Positions 1 through 8,161 of a DNA stretch of 11,923 nt are shown one piece after another; the first letter of the stretch is position 1, and the number at the start of each line of letters is the position of its first letter. The DNA lies in NCBI GenBank assembly GCA_965369605.1, contig CBDURE010000108.1, forward strand, positions 1 through 11,923. Reading direction: 5' to 3'. A program made the translations under genes and the position numbers. Source of the stretch: JAGGVT01 sp965369605 (GTDB lineage: Bacteria > JAJVIF01 > JAGGVT01). The notes below the pieces were generated by a model. The model was given only the letters and a program-made list of their open reading frames with translations, had not been told where the DNA came from and made no database searches.

Positions 1-1
1 C

Positions 2-2566
2 GCAAACCGAAGCGCTGAATATCACTTTCCTCTAACCCAGATGTATCCCAACGTATTGCAAATAACCGGCTACGGCTGGACTCCCAATTTCTGGGCGGAT
101 ATCAAACTCGTGCATCCGTTGCCATTAAGCGGAATCGATGGCTTCGACCCTCGCATAATCGCAATTCTACCCGCGAATCCCGGAGTTAGTTTCAATTATC
201 CGATTTTTAATGTTCAGGCAAACAATTCTGTTATTCTCGAACCTGACGGCTACACAAAACTTTTCGATTGGATTGCTCCCTCAATCACAGGCAATGCGAA
301 TCCGTTTATCGCGTATTTTAAAGACCAGCCATATCGACAGTGGTCATCGATTCAACCGCTTGAGGATACCCAAAGATGGCAGATGAATATCGATGGCTTC
401 GGCGGTTCATTTGAATTCAATCTGGTTGTTGATGTCTCGACTAATTATCCCCAGCAGTCATACCCATATATCGACAACGCACCTGAGCCTGTCCAGATGC
501 AGGTTGAAATCTCCGATGGTTTAACTATCGATGGTGGAAGCGCAACTGTAACAGCAACTCTCCTCGACTGGCAGGGACCAACAGAAATAATATGCAAACT
601 TGAAGCGCCTGATTTATTTGATGATTCGGTGCAATTGTTCTATTCAGAACCCGGACCAAACCCACATGAATATGTATTCACGGGAACAATATCCAATGAC
701 CTTGGCGCAGGATGTGGTGATTATGACATATTATTAGCAGCATGGGACATTAATGCCGGAAACCACATTTGCAAAGAAGCTGTCGCCAGTGTTAAAACCC
801 TAAATCCCATTGATGTCACCCCGCCCTGGCTTACGTTTTCACCCGATGGCATTTTTGTTGATGGTGCCTATTTATACGTTGCTGGCGCTAAAAATGGACT
901 GCATATTTTTGACATTTCCAATCCTGTTAATACAACATGGATTAACATGGTCGACACACCGGATTATGCCCGGAATGTTTTCGTTTCCAACGGTTACGCG
1001 TATGTTGCGAATGGTAATACCGGTTTAGTGATAATAGATATAGACCCGCCTGAATTAGCGTATATAGAGAACACTGTTGACACACCAGATAATGCCTATG
1101 ATGTTTGCGTTTCAGGCGGTTACGCGTATGTTGCGGATGATGATTTGGGGTTGCAGATAATTGATATAGACCCTCTGGAATCAGCGTATATCGTGAATGC
1201 TGTTCAGACAACAAGTTTTATCTTGCACCTTTGCGTTTCCAGCGGTTATGCGTATGTGGCGGATTATGAAGCCGGTTTGCAGATAATCGATATAGACCCA
1301 CCTGAATCAGCGTATATCGTCAATTCTATAGACATTCCAGACATTGCTAAATATGTTTACGTTTCCGACGGTTACGCATATATGCCGGGTCATTTTTATG
1401 GCTTACAGATTATCGATATTAACCCGCCTGAATCAGCATATATCGTGAATTCTGTCGATATCCCGGGCTATGCTCGAAGTGTTTCCGTTTCCGATGGTTA
1501 TGCGTATGTAGCGGATTGGGGGGCAGGTCTTCAGATAATCGATGTAGATCCTCCTGAATCGGCATGTATCGTGGATTCAGTTGACACATTTATTGATATC
1601 AGCGATGTTTTCATTTCCGGAGGTTATGCATATGTGGCGGATCATAATCGCGGTTTCCAGATAATCGACATAGACCCGCTTGAATCGGTGCACATTGTAG
1701 ATTCAGTTTTCACATTTGGTTATGCAAACGATATTTGTGTTTCAGGTGATTACGCATATATAGCGGATCATGCTGGTTTACAGATTGTCGATATTAACCC
1801 ACCTGAATCAGCGTGTATCATCAATACAATCCAAACGCCGTATATTCTCGGATGTATTCATGTTTCAGGCGATTACGCCTATACTGTGTATGGAAACAAC
1901 TTACTTATAATCGATATAACCACTCCTGAGTCGGCATATATAGTGAAGCAGCTTTACGTGCCAACTTTATCCGGTGATGTTTACGTTTCCAATGGTTACG
2001 CATATATGACGAATTCTAGTTCGGGGGTTAATCAGGGTTTTTATGTAATTGATATAGACCCTCCTGAATCGGCGCATTACATAATTTCATTCACCTGGTG
2101 GATTGATTATTATGATATTTTCGTTTCTGATGGTTATGCGTATATAACGACAAGGGAATATGGCTTTATCATATACGATATAGACCCACCTGAATCAACA
2201 CATATTATTAGGATCGTTTCTACACCGGGTTATGACTTTGGAATTTATGCTGCCAATGGTTACGCATATGTAGCGGATTTAGGAGCAGGTCTTCAGATAA
2301 TCGACGTAGAACCTCCTGAAATGGCGCACATCGCTAATTCAGTTGACACGCCTGGATTGGCATATAATGTTTACGTGTCCGGCGGTTACGCGTATGTCGC
2401 AGATGCTGGTTCTGGCTTACAGATAGTTGACATAGAGCCTCCTGAAGCGGCGCACATCGTTAATTCAGTTGACACGCCTTCCTCTGCCTGTGGTGTTTAC
2501 GTTTCCGATGGTTACGCATATGTGGCGGATAGATATGGCGGTCTGCGAATAATTGACCTTTGGTGA
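2..2566 (+). CDS. LVIVD-repeat beta-propeller surface protein, 5' end outside window
   Basis: The frame is open to the left edge. The residues encoded before the ATG at 41 (positions 2-40) match the corresponding part of the downstream paralog, so that ATG is internal and the true start lies upstream. Numbering from 41, residues 1 to about 145 are a conserved domain I do not recognise, with an FWADIKL stretch and an ILPANPG stretch. Residues about 148-250 look Ig-like (a GGSATVTATLLDWQG segment), and from about 259 to the end there are roughly fourteen 42-residue units of the form GYAYVAD-x-GLQIIDIDPPESAYIVNSVDTP, typical of the LVIVD repeat family, which is predicted to form beta-propellers in exported proteins. 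The protein is probably secreted or surface-anchored, like its paralog; the ligand is unknown. The stop is 44 bases before the next gene, so co-transcription is likely. Confidence 0.85.
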   Translation, partial: ANRSAEYHFPLTQMYPNVLQITGYGWTPNFWADIKLVHPLPLSGIDGFDPRIIAILPANPGVSFNYPIFNVQANNSVILEPDGYTKLFDWIAPSITGNANPFIAYFKDQPYRQWSSIQPLEDTQRWQMNIDGFGGSFEFNLVVDVSTNYPQQSYPYIDNAPEPVQMQVEISDGLTIDGGSATVTATLLDWQGPTEIICKLEAPDLFDDSVQLFYSEPGPNPHEYVFTGTISNDLGAGCGDYDILLAAWDINAGNHICKEAVASVKTLNPIDVTPPWLTFSPDGIFVDGAYLYVAGAKNGLHIFDISNPVNTTWINMVDTPDYARNVFVSNGYAYVANGNTGLVIIDIDPPELAYIENTVDTPDNAYDVCVSGGYAYVADDDLGLQIIDIDPLESAYIVNAVQTTSFILHLCVSSGYAYVADYEAGLQIIDIDPPESAYIVNSIDIPDIAKYVYVSDGYAYMPGHFYGLQIIDINPPESAYIVNSVDIPGYARSVSVSDGYAYVADWGAGLQIIDVDPPESACIVDSVDTFIDISDVFISGGYAYVADHNRGFQIIDIDPLESVHIVDSVFTFGYANDICVSGDYAYIADHAGLQIVDINPPESACIINTIQTPYILGCIHVSGDYAYTVYGNNLLIIDITTPESAYIVKQLYVPTLSGDVYVSNGYAYMTNSSSGVNQGFYVIDIDPPESAHYIISFTWWIDYYDIFVSDGYAYITTREYGFIIYDIDPPESTHIIRIVSTPGYDFGIYAANGYAYVADLGAGLQIIDVEPPEMAHIANSVDTPGLAYNVYVSGGYAYVADAGSGLQIVDIEPPEAAHIVNSVDTPSSACGVYVSDGYAYVADRYGGLRIIDLW
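813..2563 (+). repeat. Coding tandem repeats, about 126-bp period, LVIVD propeller of first paralog
   Basis: About fourteen units of 40-46 codons can be aligned on GYAY...GLQIIDI...PPESAYIVNSVDTPG. Units 8 and 9 are shortened and unit 10 is lengthened (GYAYMTNSSSGVNQGF), so this is old, diverged repetition rather than recent expansion. The last unit stops after its GLRIIDLW strand. The segment before the first unit (TPPWLTFSP) resembles the strand missing from that last unit, which suggests closure of the propeller by pairing the two ends of the chain. Confidence 0.8.
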
Positions 2567-2594
2567 TTGAATACAATATTCAGAATCCATTTCG

Positions 2595-2602
2595 AAAGAG
2601 GT
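2595..2602 (+). promoter_or_regulatory. Shine-Dalgarno site that decides a TTG start
   Basis: AAAGAGGT lies with its GAGG core 9 bases before the TTG at 2611, a good spacing. The closer ATG at 2603 is only one base from the core and reads ATG-AAA-AAT-TGA, which stops at once. The site therefore supports TTG at 2611 as the start of the second propeller gene. Confidence 0.65.
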
Positions 2603-2610
2603 ATGAAAAA

Positions 2611-5397
2611 TTGAAACACTCAAAAACACTGCCAATTTTTTTGCTTTTAATGGCATTTGCCCTTTCCTCAAGCGCTTGCTCCAAAGGGAAATCGCCTGTT
2701 GAGCCGGTGATTAACGATACAAATGACATTTCACAGGATGTGCCTGTTTCCTTCGGCACTGAAAGCGGAAACCGTAATATGATGGCTGTTTACGACGCGG
2801 TGATTGATCCCGACGCCAAAACATTCACGGTTGAACCCGCAAATCGAAGCGCGGATTATCATTTCCCACTCACCCAGATGTTTCCCAACGTACTGCAAAT
2901 CACCGCCTACGGCTGGACTCCCAATTTCTGGGCGGATATCAAGCTTGCGCATCCGTTTCCCGGAAGCGGAATCGATGGCTTTGACCCTCGTGTAATCGCC
3001 ATTCTCCCAGCAAATCCGGGTGTAAGCATGAATTATCCGGTTTTTAACGTCAACGCAAACAACTCAGTCGTGATGGAGCCTGATGGCTACACCAAACTGT
3101 TCGATTGGATTAATCCCTCAATCACAGGTAACGCAAATCCGTTTGTGGCTTATTTTAAAGAAGAAGCAAATCGTGTCTGGTCATCGAGCGGACTCACCGA
3201 TGAAACACAGCGATGGCAAATGGACATCTCAGGTTTCGGTGGACCTTTACATTATTTACTTGTTGTGGATGTCTCCACAAACTATCCGAATCCCCCACAA
3301 CCAGTTATCGATAACGCTTCTGAGCCTGTTCAGATTGAAGTTGCTATTGGAAATGGGTTAACTGAAGATGGGGGAAGCGCAACTGTAACAGCAACTTTTT
3401 TAGACTGGCAGGGGGCATCAGGAATAAAGTGTAAAGTCGAAGCGCCAGATTTGTTCAACGGCGCAGTGCAGTTGTACTATACATGGCCAGGTCCAAATCC
3501 TGATGAATATATATTTACTGGAACCATTTCAAATGGTCTTGGTGCTGACCCAGGAGATTACAGAATATTACTTGCATCTTGGGATATGAGTACTGAAAAT
3601 TATGTTTTTGTTGAAGGCAATGCAGATGTTAGAGTGCACTTTGATCCAGATGATATTACTCCTGCATGGCTAAATTTTTCAGCATATGATATATTCAGCG
3701 ATGGAAATTATACTTATGTTACTGCATATAATACTCCTTCGGGTCTTCATATTTTCGACACTTCTGATCCTGTAAATCCCATTTGGATTAATCGAGTTAA
3801 GACTACCTATAGAGCAGTAGATGTTTATGTATCCGATGGTTATGCTTATGTAGTGGATGATCAATCGGGACTTCAAATAATGGACATTGAGCCAGCTGAA
3901 AGCGCACATATAGTTAATTCCGTTGTAATGCCAGTTAGTGCGTATGGGGTCTATGTAGCCGGTGGATATGCTTATGTTGCGGATGGAAATTCGGGTCTTC
4001 AGATAATAGACATAGCCCCTCCTGAAAGCGCGTATATAGTTAATTCAGTTGATACTCCTGGTCATGCAAAAGGAATCTATGTATCCAGCAGATACGCTTA
4101 TGTCGCGGATTGGGAATCTGGTCTTCAAATAATTGACATAGACACACCTGGAAGTGCATATATAGTTAATTCAGTTGATACTCCCGATTGGGCAAGAGAA
4201 GTTCATGTATCCAGTGGTTACGCATATGTCGCGGACGCATCAGGACTTCAGATAATCGACATAAACCCACCGGAATCAGCTTATATCGTGAATTCTGTCG
4301 ATACCCCGGGTGAAGCTTGGGATGTCTATGTTTCCGATGGTTACGCATATATGGCGGATTATGAAAGTGGCTTACAGATAATTGACATAGACCCGCCTGA
4401 ATCAGCGTATATCTCGAATTCAGTCGACACACCGGGCTATGCCAAAGATGTTTACGTTTCCAGCGGTTATGCGTATGTGGCGGATGGGTTTCGCGGTCTG
4501 CAGATAATAGACATAGACCCACCAGAATCAGCGTATATAGTTGCTTCTATTGATTCTCTTGGTAATGTAAATGAAGTGTATGTATCTAACGGATACGCTT
4601 ATATAGCAGATTATTCAGGACTACAGATAATAGCCGTTAATCCACCAGAAAGTGCGTATATTGTTAATTCTATTGAAACTCCAGGTAATGCATATGGGGT
4701 TTTTGTAGCTGATGGATATGCTTATATTGCGGATGAATCAGCAGGTCTTCAGATAATTGACATTGAGTTTCCTGAAAGTGCATTTATTATTAATTCGGTT
4801 GACACTCCAGGTCAAGCATATGATGTACATGTTTCCCGCGGGTACGCTTATGTTGCAGATGGATCCGGACTTCAAATAATAGATGTAGACCCACCTGAAA
4901 GTGCACATATTGCTAATTACCTTAACGCACCAGGACCTGAAAATACGATAAAAGTTTTTGTATCAGGCAACTATGCTTACATAGCAGATCAATTGCAAGG
5001 TCTTCAGATAATAGACATAACCGACCCGGAAAGTGCATATTTCACTAAAATTTTTGCTACACCAGATCAACCGTATGATGCCCAAGGAACGGGAGGATAT
5101 GCATATGTTGCGGATGGATATTCCGGGTTTCTGATAATAGATATTGATCCACCTGAAAATGCGCATATAGTTCGATCATTTGATACTACTAGAAGAACGA
5201 TAGGAGTTTATATATCCAGTGGTTACGCTTATGTTGCAGATTGGTCAGGACTTAAAATAATAGACATAACCCAACCAGAAAGTGCATTTTTAGTTTATTC
5301 TGATGGTGAACTAATTAACTCTGGAATCCATGTATCTAGTGGTTACGCTTATTATAGTCATGCTTATCAGGGCTTTCGCATAATCGACCTTTGGTGA
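2611..5397 (+). CDS. LVIVD-repeat beta-propeller lipoprotein, tandem paralog
   Basis: This 928-residue protein starts at TTG 2611, chosen because it follows a Shine-Dalgarno site and gives a compact signal peptide: basic MKHSK, a hydrophobic core to residue 18, then SSSAC with Cys23 as the probable lipidated residue. The lipobox lacks the usual Leu at -3, so cleavage by signal peptidase I is an alternative. Residues about 48-235 are a conserved domain of unknown function shared with the upstream gene. Residues about 237-340 are Ig-like, and about 348-928 hold some fourteen 42-residue LVIVD-type units with YAYVAD and GLQIIDI strands. Such proteins are usually exported; the function is unknown. 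The gene ends with the same IIDLW and stop context as its neighbour, consistent with tandem duplication. Codon choice varies along the repeats. Confidence 0.88.
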   Translation: MKHSKTLPIFLLLMAFALSSSACSKGKSPVEPVINDTNDISQDVPVSFGTESGNRNMMAVYDAVIDPDAKTFTVEPANRSADYHFPLTQMFPNVLQITAYGWTPNFWADIKLAHPFPGSGIDGFDPRVIAILPANPGVSMNYPVFNVNANNSVVMEPDGYTKLFDWINPSITGNANPFVAYFKEEANRVWSSSGLTDETQRWQMDISGFGGPLHYLLVVDVSTNYPNPPQPVIDNASEPVQIEVAIGNGLTEDGGSATVTATFLDWQGASGIKCKVEAPDLFNGAVQLYYTWPGPNPDEYIFTGTISNGLGADPGDYRILLASWDMSTENYVFVEGNADVRVHFDPDDITPAWLNFSAYDIFSDGNYTYVTAYNTPSGLHIFDTSDPVNPIWINRVKTTYRAVDVYVSDGYAYVVDDQSGLQIMDIEPAESAHIVNSVVMPVSAYGVYVAGGYAYVADGNSGLQIIDIAPPESAYIVNSVDTPGHAKGIYVSSRYAYVADWESGLQIIDIDTPGSAYIVNSVDTPDWAREVHVSSGYAYVADASGLQIIDINPPESAYIVNSVDTPGEAWDVYVSDGYAYMADYESGLQIIDIDPPESAYISNSVDTPGYAKDVYVSSGYAYVADGFRGLQIIDIDPPESAYIVASIDSLGNVNEVYVSNGYAYIADYSGLQIIAVNPPESAYIVNSIETPGNAYGVFVADGYAYIADESAGLQIIDIEFPESAFIINSVDTPGQAYDVHVSRGYAYVADGSGLQIIDVDPPESAHIANYLNAPGPENTIKVFVSGNYAYIADQLQGLQIIDITDPESAYFTKIFATPDQPYDAQGTGGYAYVADGYSGFLIIDIDPPENAHIVRSFDTTRRTIGVYISSGYAYVADWSGLKIIDITQPESAFLVYSDGELINSGIHVSSGYAYYSHAYQGFRIIDLW
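3656..5394 (+). repeat. Coding tandem repeats, about 126-bp period, LVIVD propeller of second paralog
   Basis: About fourteen units of 40-45 codons repeat GYAYVAD-x-GLQIIDIDPPESAYIVNSVDTPG. Several units lack one or two residues in the loop after YVAD (for example YVADASGLQ and YIADYSGLQ). Units around 4260-4510 use the codon dialect of the upstream paralog (tatatcgtgaattctgtcga), whereas the flanking units mostly use a different, more AT-rich one (atagttaattcagttgatac). The final unit is incomplete and the strand before unit 1 (TPAWLNFS) could complete it. Confidence 0.8.
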
Positions 5398-5422
5398 TTG
5401 CCGTAAATCTGAAAAATTGTGG

Positions 5423-5450
5423 TTGCATTCCATAACATTAATGTTATACT
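5423..5450 (+). promoter_or_regulatory. Probable sigma-70-type promoter with extended -10 for rpsO
   Basis: TATACT at 5445-5450 is a good -10 element and is preceded by TG plus one base (5442-5444), the extended -10 form that tolerates a poor -35. A weak TTGCAT at 5423-5428 (first three bases match the consensus) lies 16 bases upstream. Transcription would begin near 5457, leaving a leader of about 50 bases before the rpsO start. It is the best promoter-like match in the 109-base gap before rpsO. Confidence 0.5.
5432..5447. promoter_or_regulatory. Perfect 16-bp palindrome overlapping the rpsO promoter
   Basis: ATAACATTAATGTTAT is a perfect inverted repeat with two 8-base arms and no spacer. 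It fills the space between the -35 and -10 elements and overlaps the first three bases of the -10. Position and symmetry are those of an operator for a dimeric repressor. No regulator is encoded in the window, and AT-rich palindromes can arise by chance, so this remains a candidate. Confidence 0.4.
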
Positions 5451-5470
5451 TTCCTGTTTACTATTATTAT

Positions 5471-5496
5471 TTCCGGCAGGTTGTACGATACCGGGA
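5471..5496 (+). promoter_or_regulatory. rpsO leader hairpin overlapping the Shine-Dalgarno
   Basis: UUCCGG at 5471-5476 can pair with CCGGGA at 5491-5496, giving six pairs (one of them U-G) around a 14-base loop. The 3' arm covers GGGA of the Shine-Dalgarno GGGAGGT (5493-5499), so the hairpin would hinder translation of rpsO. S15 represses its own mRNA in several bacteria by binding leader structures, often recognising adjacent G-U and G-C pairs; here U5472-G5495 sits beside C5473-G5494. Regulation by S15 is an inference. Confidence 0.4.
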
Positions 5497-5506
5497 GGTT
5501 TGGCGA

Positions 5507-5776
5507 TTGGCTGTAACGAAAGAAGATAAGACTGGACTCATAGAAAAGTTCAGGCAGCATGGCAAGGACACAGGATCCCCTGAGGTCCAGATTGCCCTGC
5601 TTACCACAAGAATAAATAACCTCAACGAACATTTGAAAATCTACAAACATGATTTTCACTCCCGTCAGGGACTTTTTAAGATGGTCGGAAGACGTCGAAG
5701 GCTCCTCAACTATCTGTCACGCGAAGACATAGAGCGATACAGGAAAGTATTGGTCGAGCTCAAACTGAGGAAATAA
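5507..5776 (+). CDS. rpsO: 30S ribosomal protein S15
   Basis: This 89-residue protein has the usual length of S15, a primary binder of 16S rRNA that helps assemble the platform of the small ribosomal subunit. The start is the TTG at 5507: it follows the Shine-Dalgarno GGGAGGT (5493-5499) by seven bases and gives the family N-terminus (M)AVTKEDKTGLIEKF. A longer frame from 5417 adds 30 residues not found in the family. Family signatures are visible in order: DTGSPEVQIALLT at about 24-36, INNLNEHLK at about 39-47, HDFHSRQGL at about 51-59, then GRRRRLLNYL and the C-terminal ERYRKVLVELKLRK. The stop is 18 bases before pnp, the classic rpsO-pnp pairing. A promoter and a leader hairpin upstream suggest control of both transcription and translation. 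Confidence 0.97.
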   Translation: MAVTKEDKTGLIEKFRQHGKDTGSPEVQIALLTTRINNLNEHLKIYKHDFHSRQGLFKMVGRRRRLLNYLSREDIERYRKVLVELKLRK

Positions 5777-5794
5777 TCAAGGAGAAAGCAATAA

Positions 5795-8152
5795 ATGGTG
5801 GCTGAAATTCACTCCGCTGAAATAGAAATCGGCGGCAAAAAACTAAGCTTTGAAACAGGACGTATGGCGAGGCTGGCAAACTGTTCTGTAATTGCTCGAT
5901 TTGGCGACACCGAATGTTTGGTTACATCGGTAATGTCCGAGAGGAAACGAGATGGAATCGATTTCCTTCCGCTCATGGTCAACTTCGAGGAACGAATGTA
6001 CGCCGCGGGTAAAATACCCGGCGGTTTTATTAAACGGGAGGGCCGTCCAAGCGAACCGAGCATTCTCGCCGGACGAGTAATCGACAGGCCAATCCGTCCG
6101 CTGTTTGACAGCAGCATTAGACATGATATTAACATAACGGTGATGGTTCTCTCCACTGATAATGAGAACATTCCCGATATGTTAGGGCTTAACGGCGCGA
6201 CATGTTCGCTGCTGTTATCCGACATTCCATTTCATCATACAGTCGCGGGAGTTCGAGTGGCGAAAGTCGATGGCGAATTCGTTTTCTTCCCGACTTATGA
6301 GCAGAAGGACGCATCCGATATCGACCTTCTTCTGGTAGGGACACGCGATAAAATCGTGATGGTTGAAGCCAACTGCCTGGAAGTTTCGGAAAGCGAAATC
6401 CTTGAGGCGATGGATGCGGGCCATGAAGTAATCGGAAAAATCTGTGATTGCTTTGATGAATTCCGTACACGCGCGGGATTGGATAAAAAAGAGATGGAAT
6501 CTCCGCCTGAGGTTCCTGATGATGTAAAAGAAGCGATTGAAAAAATCGTTGAGTCAGTTACAGAGGATATCTACAGCGCTGATGGCAAGAAAGCCAGAGA
6601 CAAGGTTTTCAGCGGTATTCGTGAAACGGTGGATGAATATCTTAAGGAATATCTTCCCAAAATCGACGATGCTGATGAAGCTAAAGAACTGGCAAAACTG
6701 GCACATGATTGGGAATACAAAACCATAAAGAACACAATTCGCACGAATATTCTGGAGAATGACCGTCGACCGGATAACCGGAAATCGACGGATATCAGGG
6801 AAATTACTTGTGAGGTTGGTTTATCCCCACGATGCCACGGCTCCGGACTTTTCACTCGCGGTGAAACGCAGGTGCTTGGTACGGTTACACTTGGCGCACC
6901 GGGCAATGCGCAGACTATTGATGACATTCATCCGTACCTCGAAAAACGATATCTGCATCACTACCAGTCACTGCCGTTCTCATTCGGTGACACAGGATTT
7001 TTGCGGGGACCCGGACGTCGTGAAATCGGCCATGGCGCGCTCGCTGAACGAGCGGTTTTGCCGATGATACCTGATCAGGATATTTTCCCTTATGTAATCA
7101 GGGTGAATTCCGACATCATGATGTCCAACGGTTCGACATCGATGGGCTCAACATGCGCGAGTGTTTTAGCGTTGATGGATGCCGGTGTTCCACTTAAAAA
7201 GCCTGTCAGCGGAATCGCGATGGGCATGATTGCCGGTGAAAATGGCGAATACAAAATCCTGAGCGACCTTATGGGAACTGAGGATTTCATGGGCGATATG
7301 GATTTTAAGGTTACCGGCACAAAGGATGGCGTAACCGCCATGCAGATGGATACAAAAACCGAAGGTTTAACTCGTCAGATGATAGTTGATATTCTTGCGC
7401 AGTCTAACGAAGGCAGGGCGTTTATTCTACAGAAAATGCTCGACGTCATCCCCGAGCCTCGCGATGACCTGTCGCCTTATGCTCCACGCATTATCATTCT
7501 CAAGATTAATCCTGAAAAAATCGGCGATATCATTGGTCCGGGCGGAAAGATAGTCCGCAAGATTATTGAGGATACCGGTGTTGAAATCGATATCGAGGAC
7601 GATGGCAGCGTTTACATTACATCGAATGATCCAGAAGGCGCGAGAATTGCGAAGGAGACTATCGAGAGACTGGTTGAAGAGGTTGAACCCGGGAAAGTTT
7701 ACAAGGGAACGATTGTTCGCCTGGAGGGTTACGGCGCTTTTGTGCAGATTCTTCCGGGCAAGGATGGCCTGCTGCATATTTCCAGAATTGCACACTCGCG
7801 GATTAATGACATTAATAATGTTCTGAAAATGGGACAGGAAATAAATGTCAAGGTAACTGAAATCGATGAAATGGGCCGAATAAATATCACAACTGTTGAT
7901 GTCAAGCAGGAAGACGGAACTGAACTTACCGAACCGGAGGGAGCATCATCCGGCGGTTCCGGTGGCGGTTCCGGTGGCGGTTACAACAGGAATCAGGGTG
8001 GCAGGGATAGCCGTTCAGGTTCAAGGCCGCCCAGACGTGATTCGCAATACGGCGGTTCAAGCCGGTCATCTGATCGATATCCCAAACGCGACAAGAATGA
8101 CAGGAACGATAGGAACGACAGGGATAGAGGTCGAAGAGACGGAAACAGATAG
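5795..8152 (+). CDS. pnp: Polyribonucleotide nucleotidyltransferase (PNPase)
   Basis: PNPase is a trimeric, phosphate-dependent 3'-5' exoribonuclease that releases nucleoside diphosphates and can add tails in reverse. The start ATG at 5795 has AAGGAGA 9 bases upstream. Domains in order: first RNase PH core (about 1-230, with YAAGKIPGGFIKREGRPSE), helical linker (about 235-315), second RNase PH core (about 325-560), KH (about 565-625, GPGGK at 581-585) and S1 (about 632-702, GYGAFVQ and GLLHIS). Active-site features are present: GRREIGHG at 407-414, SNGSTSMGS, and D497, D503 and K505 around GDMDFK, matching E. coli D486, D492 and K494. At 785 residues it exceeds the usual 700-720 because of an 80-residue low-complexity tail, Gly/Ser-rich and then Arg/Asp/Asn-rich. 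It is downstream of rpsO and probably in the same transcript. Confidence 0.97.
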   Translation: MVAEIHSAEIEIGGKKLSFETGRMARLANCSVIARFGDTECLVTSVMSERKRDGIDFLPLMVNFEERMYAAGKIPGGFIKREGRPSEPSILAGRVIDRPIRPLFDSSIRHDINITVMVLSTDNENIPDMLGLNGATCSLLLSDIPFHHTVAGVRVAKVDGEFVFFPTYEQKDASDIDLLLVGTRDKIVMVEANCLEVSESEILEAMDAGHEVIGKICDCFDEFRTRAGLDKKEMESPPEVPDDVKEAIEKIVESVTEDIYSADGKKARDKVFSGIRETVDEYLKEYLPKIDDADEAKELAKLAHDWEYKTIKNTIRTNILENDRRPDNRKSTDIREITCEVGLSPRCHGSGLFTRGETQVLGTVTLGAPGNAQTIDDIHPYLEKRYLHHYQSLPFSFGDTGFLRGPGRREIGHGALAERAVLPMIPDQDIFPYVIRVNSDIMMSNGSTSMGSTCASVLALMDAGVPLKKPVSGIAMGMIAGENGEYKILSDLMGTEDFMGDMDFKVTGTKDGVTAMQMDTKTEGLTRQMIVDILAQSNEGRAFILQKMLDVIPEPRDDLSPYAPRIIILKINPEKIGDIIGPGGKIVRKIIEDTGVEIDIEDDGSVYITSNDPEGARIAKETIERLVEEVEPGKVYKGTIVRLEGYGAFVQILPGKDGLLHISRIAHSRINDINNVLKMGQEINVKVTEIDEMGRINITTVDVKQEDGTELTEPEGASSGGSGGGSGGGYNRNQGGRDSRSGSRPPRRDSQYGGSSRSSDRYPKRDKNDRNDRNDRDRGRRDGNR

Positions 8153-8161
8153 AATATCTAT

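Noticed and set aside
2560..2610. A longer start for the second propeller gene at TTG 2560
   Set aside because: It would add 17 residues ahead of the signal peptide, overlap the end of the first gene, and has no Shine-Dalgarno. TTG 2611 has one at good spacing.
4166..4522. Minus-strand open frames within the propeller repeats
   Set aside because: They follow from the repetitive codon use of the coding strand and encode low-complexity, His/Arg-rich sequence with no domain.
5417..5506. A 30-residue N-terminal extension of ribosomal protein S15
   Set aside because: It overlaps the promoter and leader hairpin, is not part of the family, and TTG 5507 gives the standard 89-residue protein behind a strong Shine-Dalgarno.
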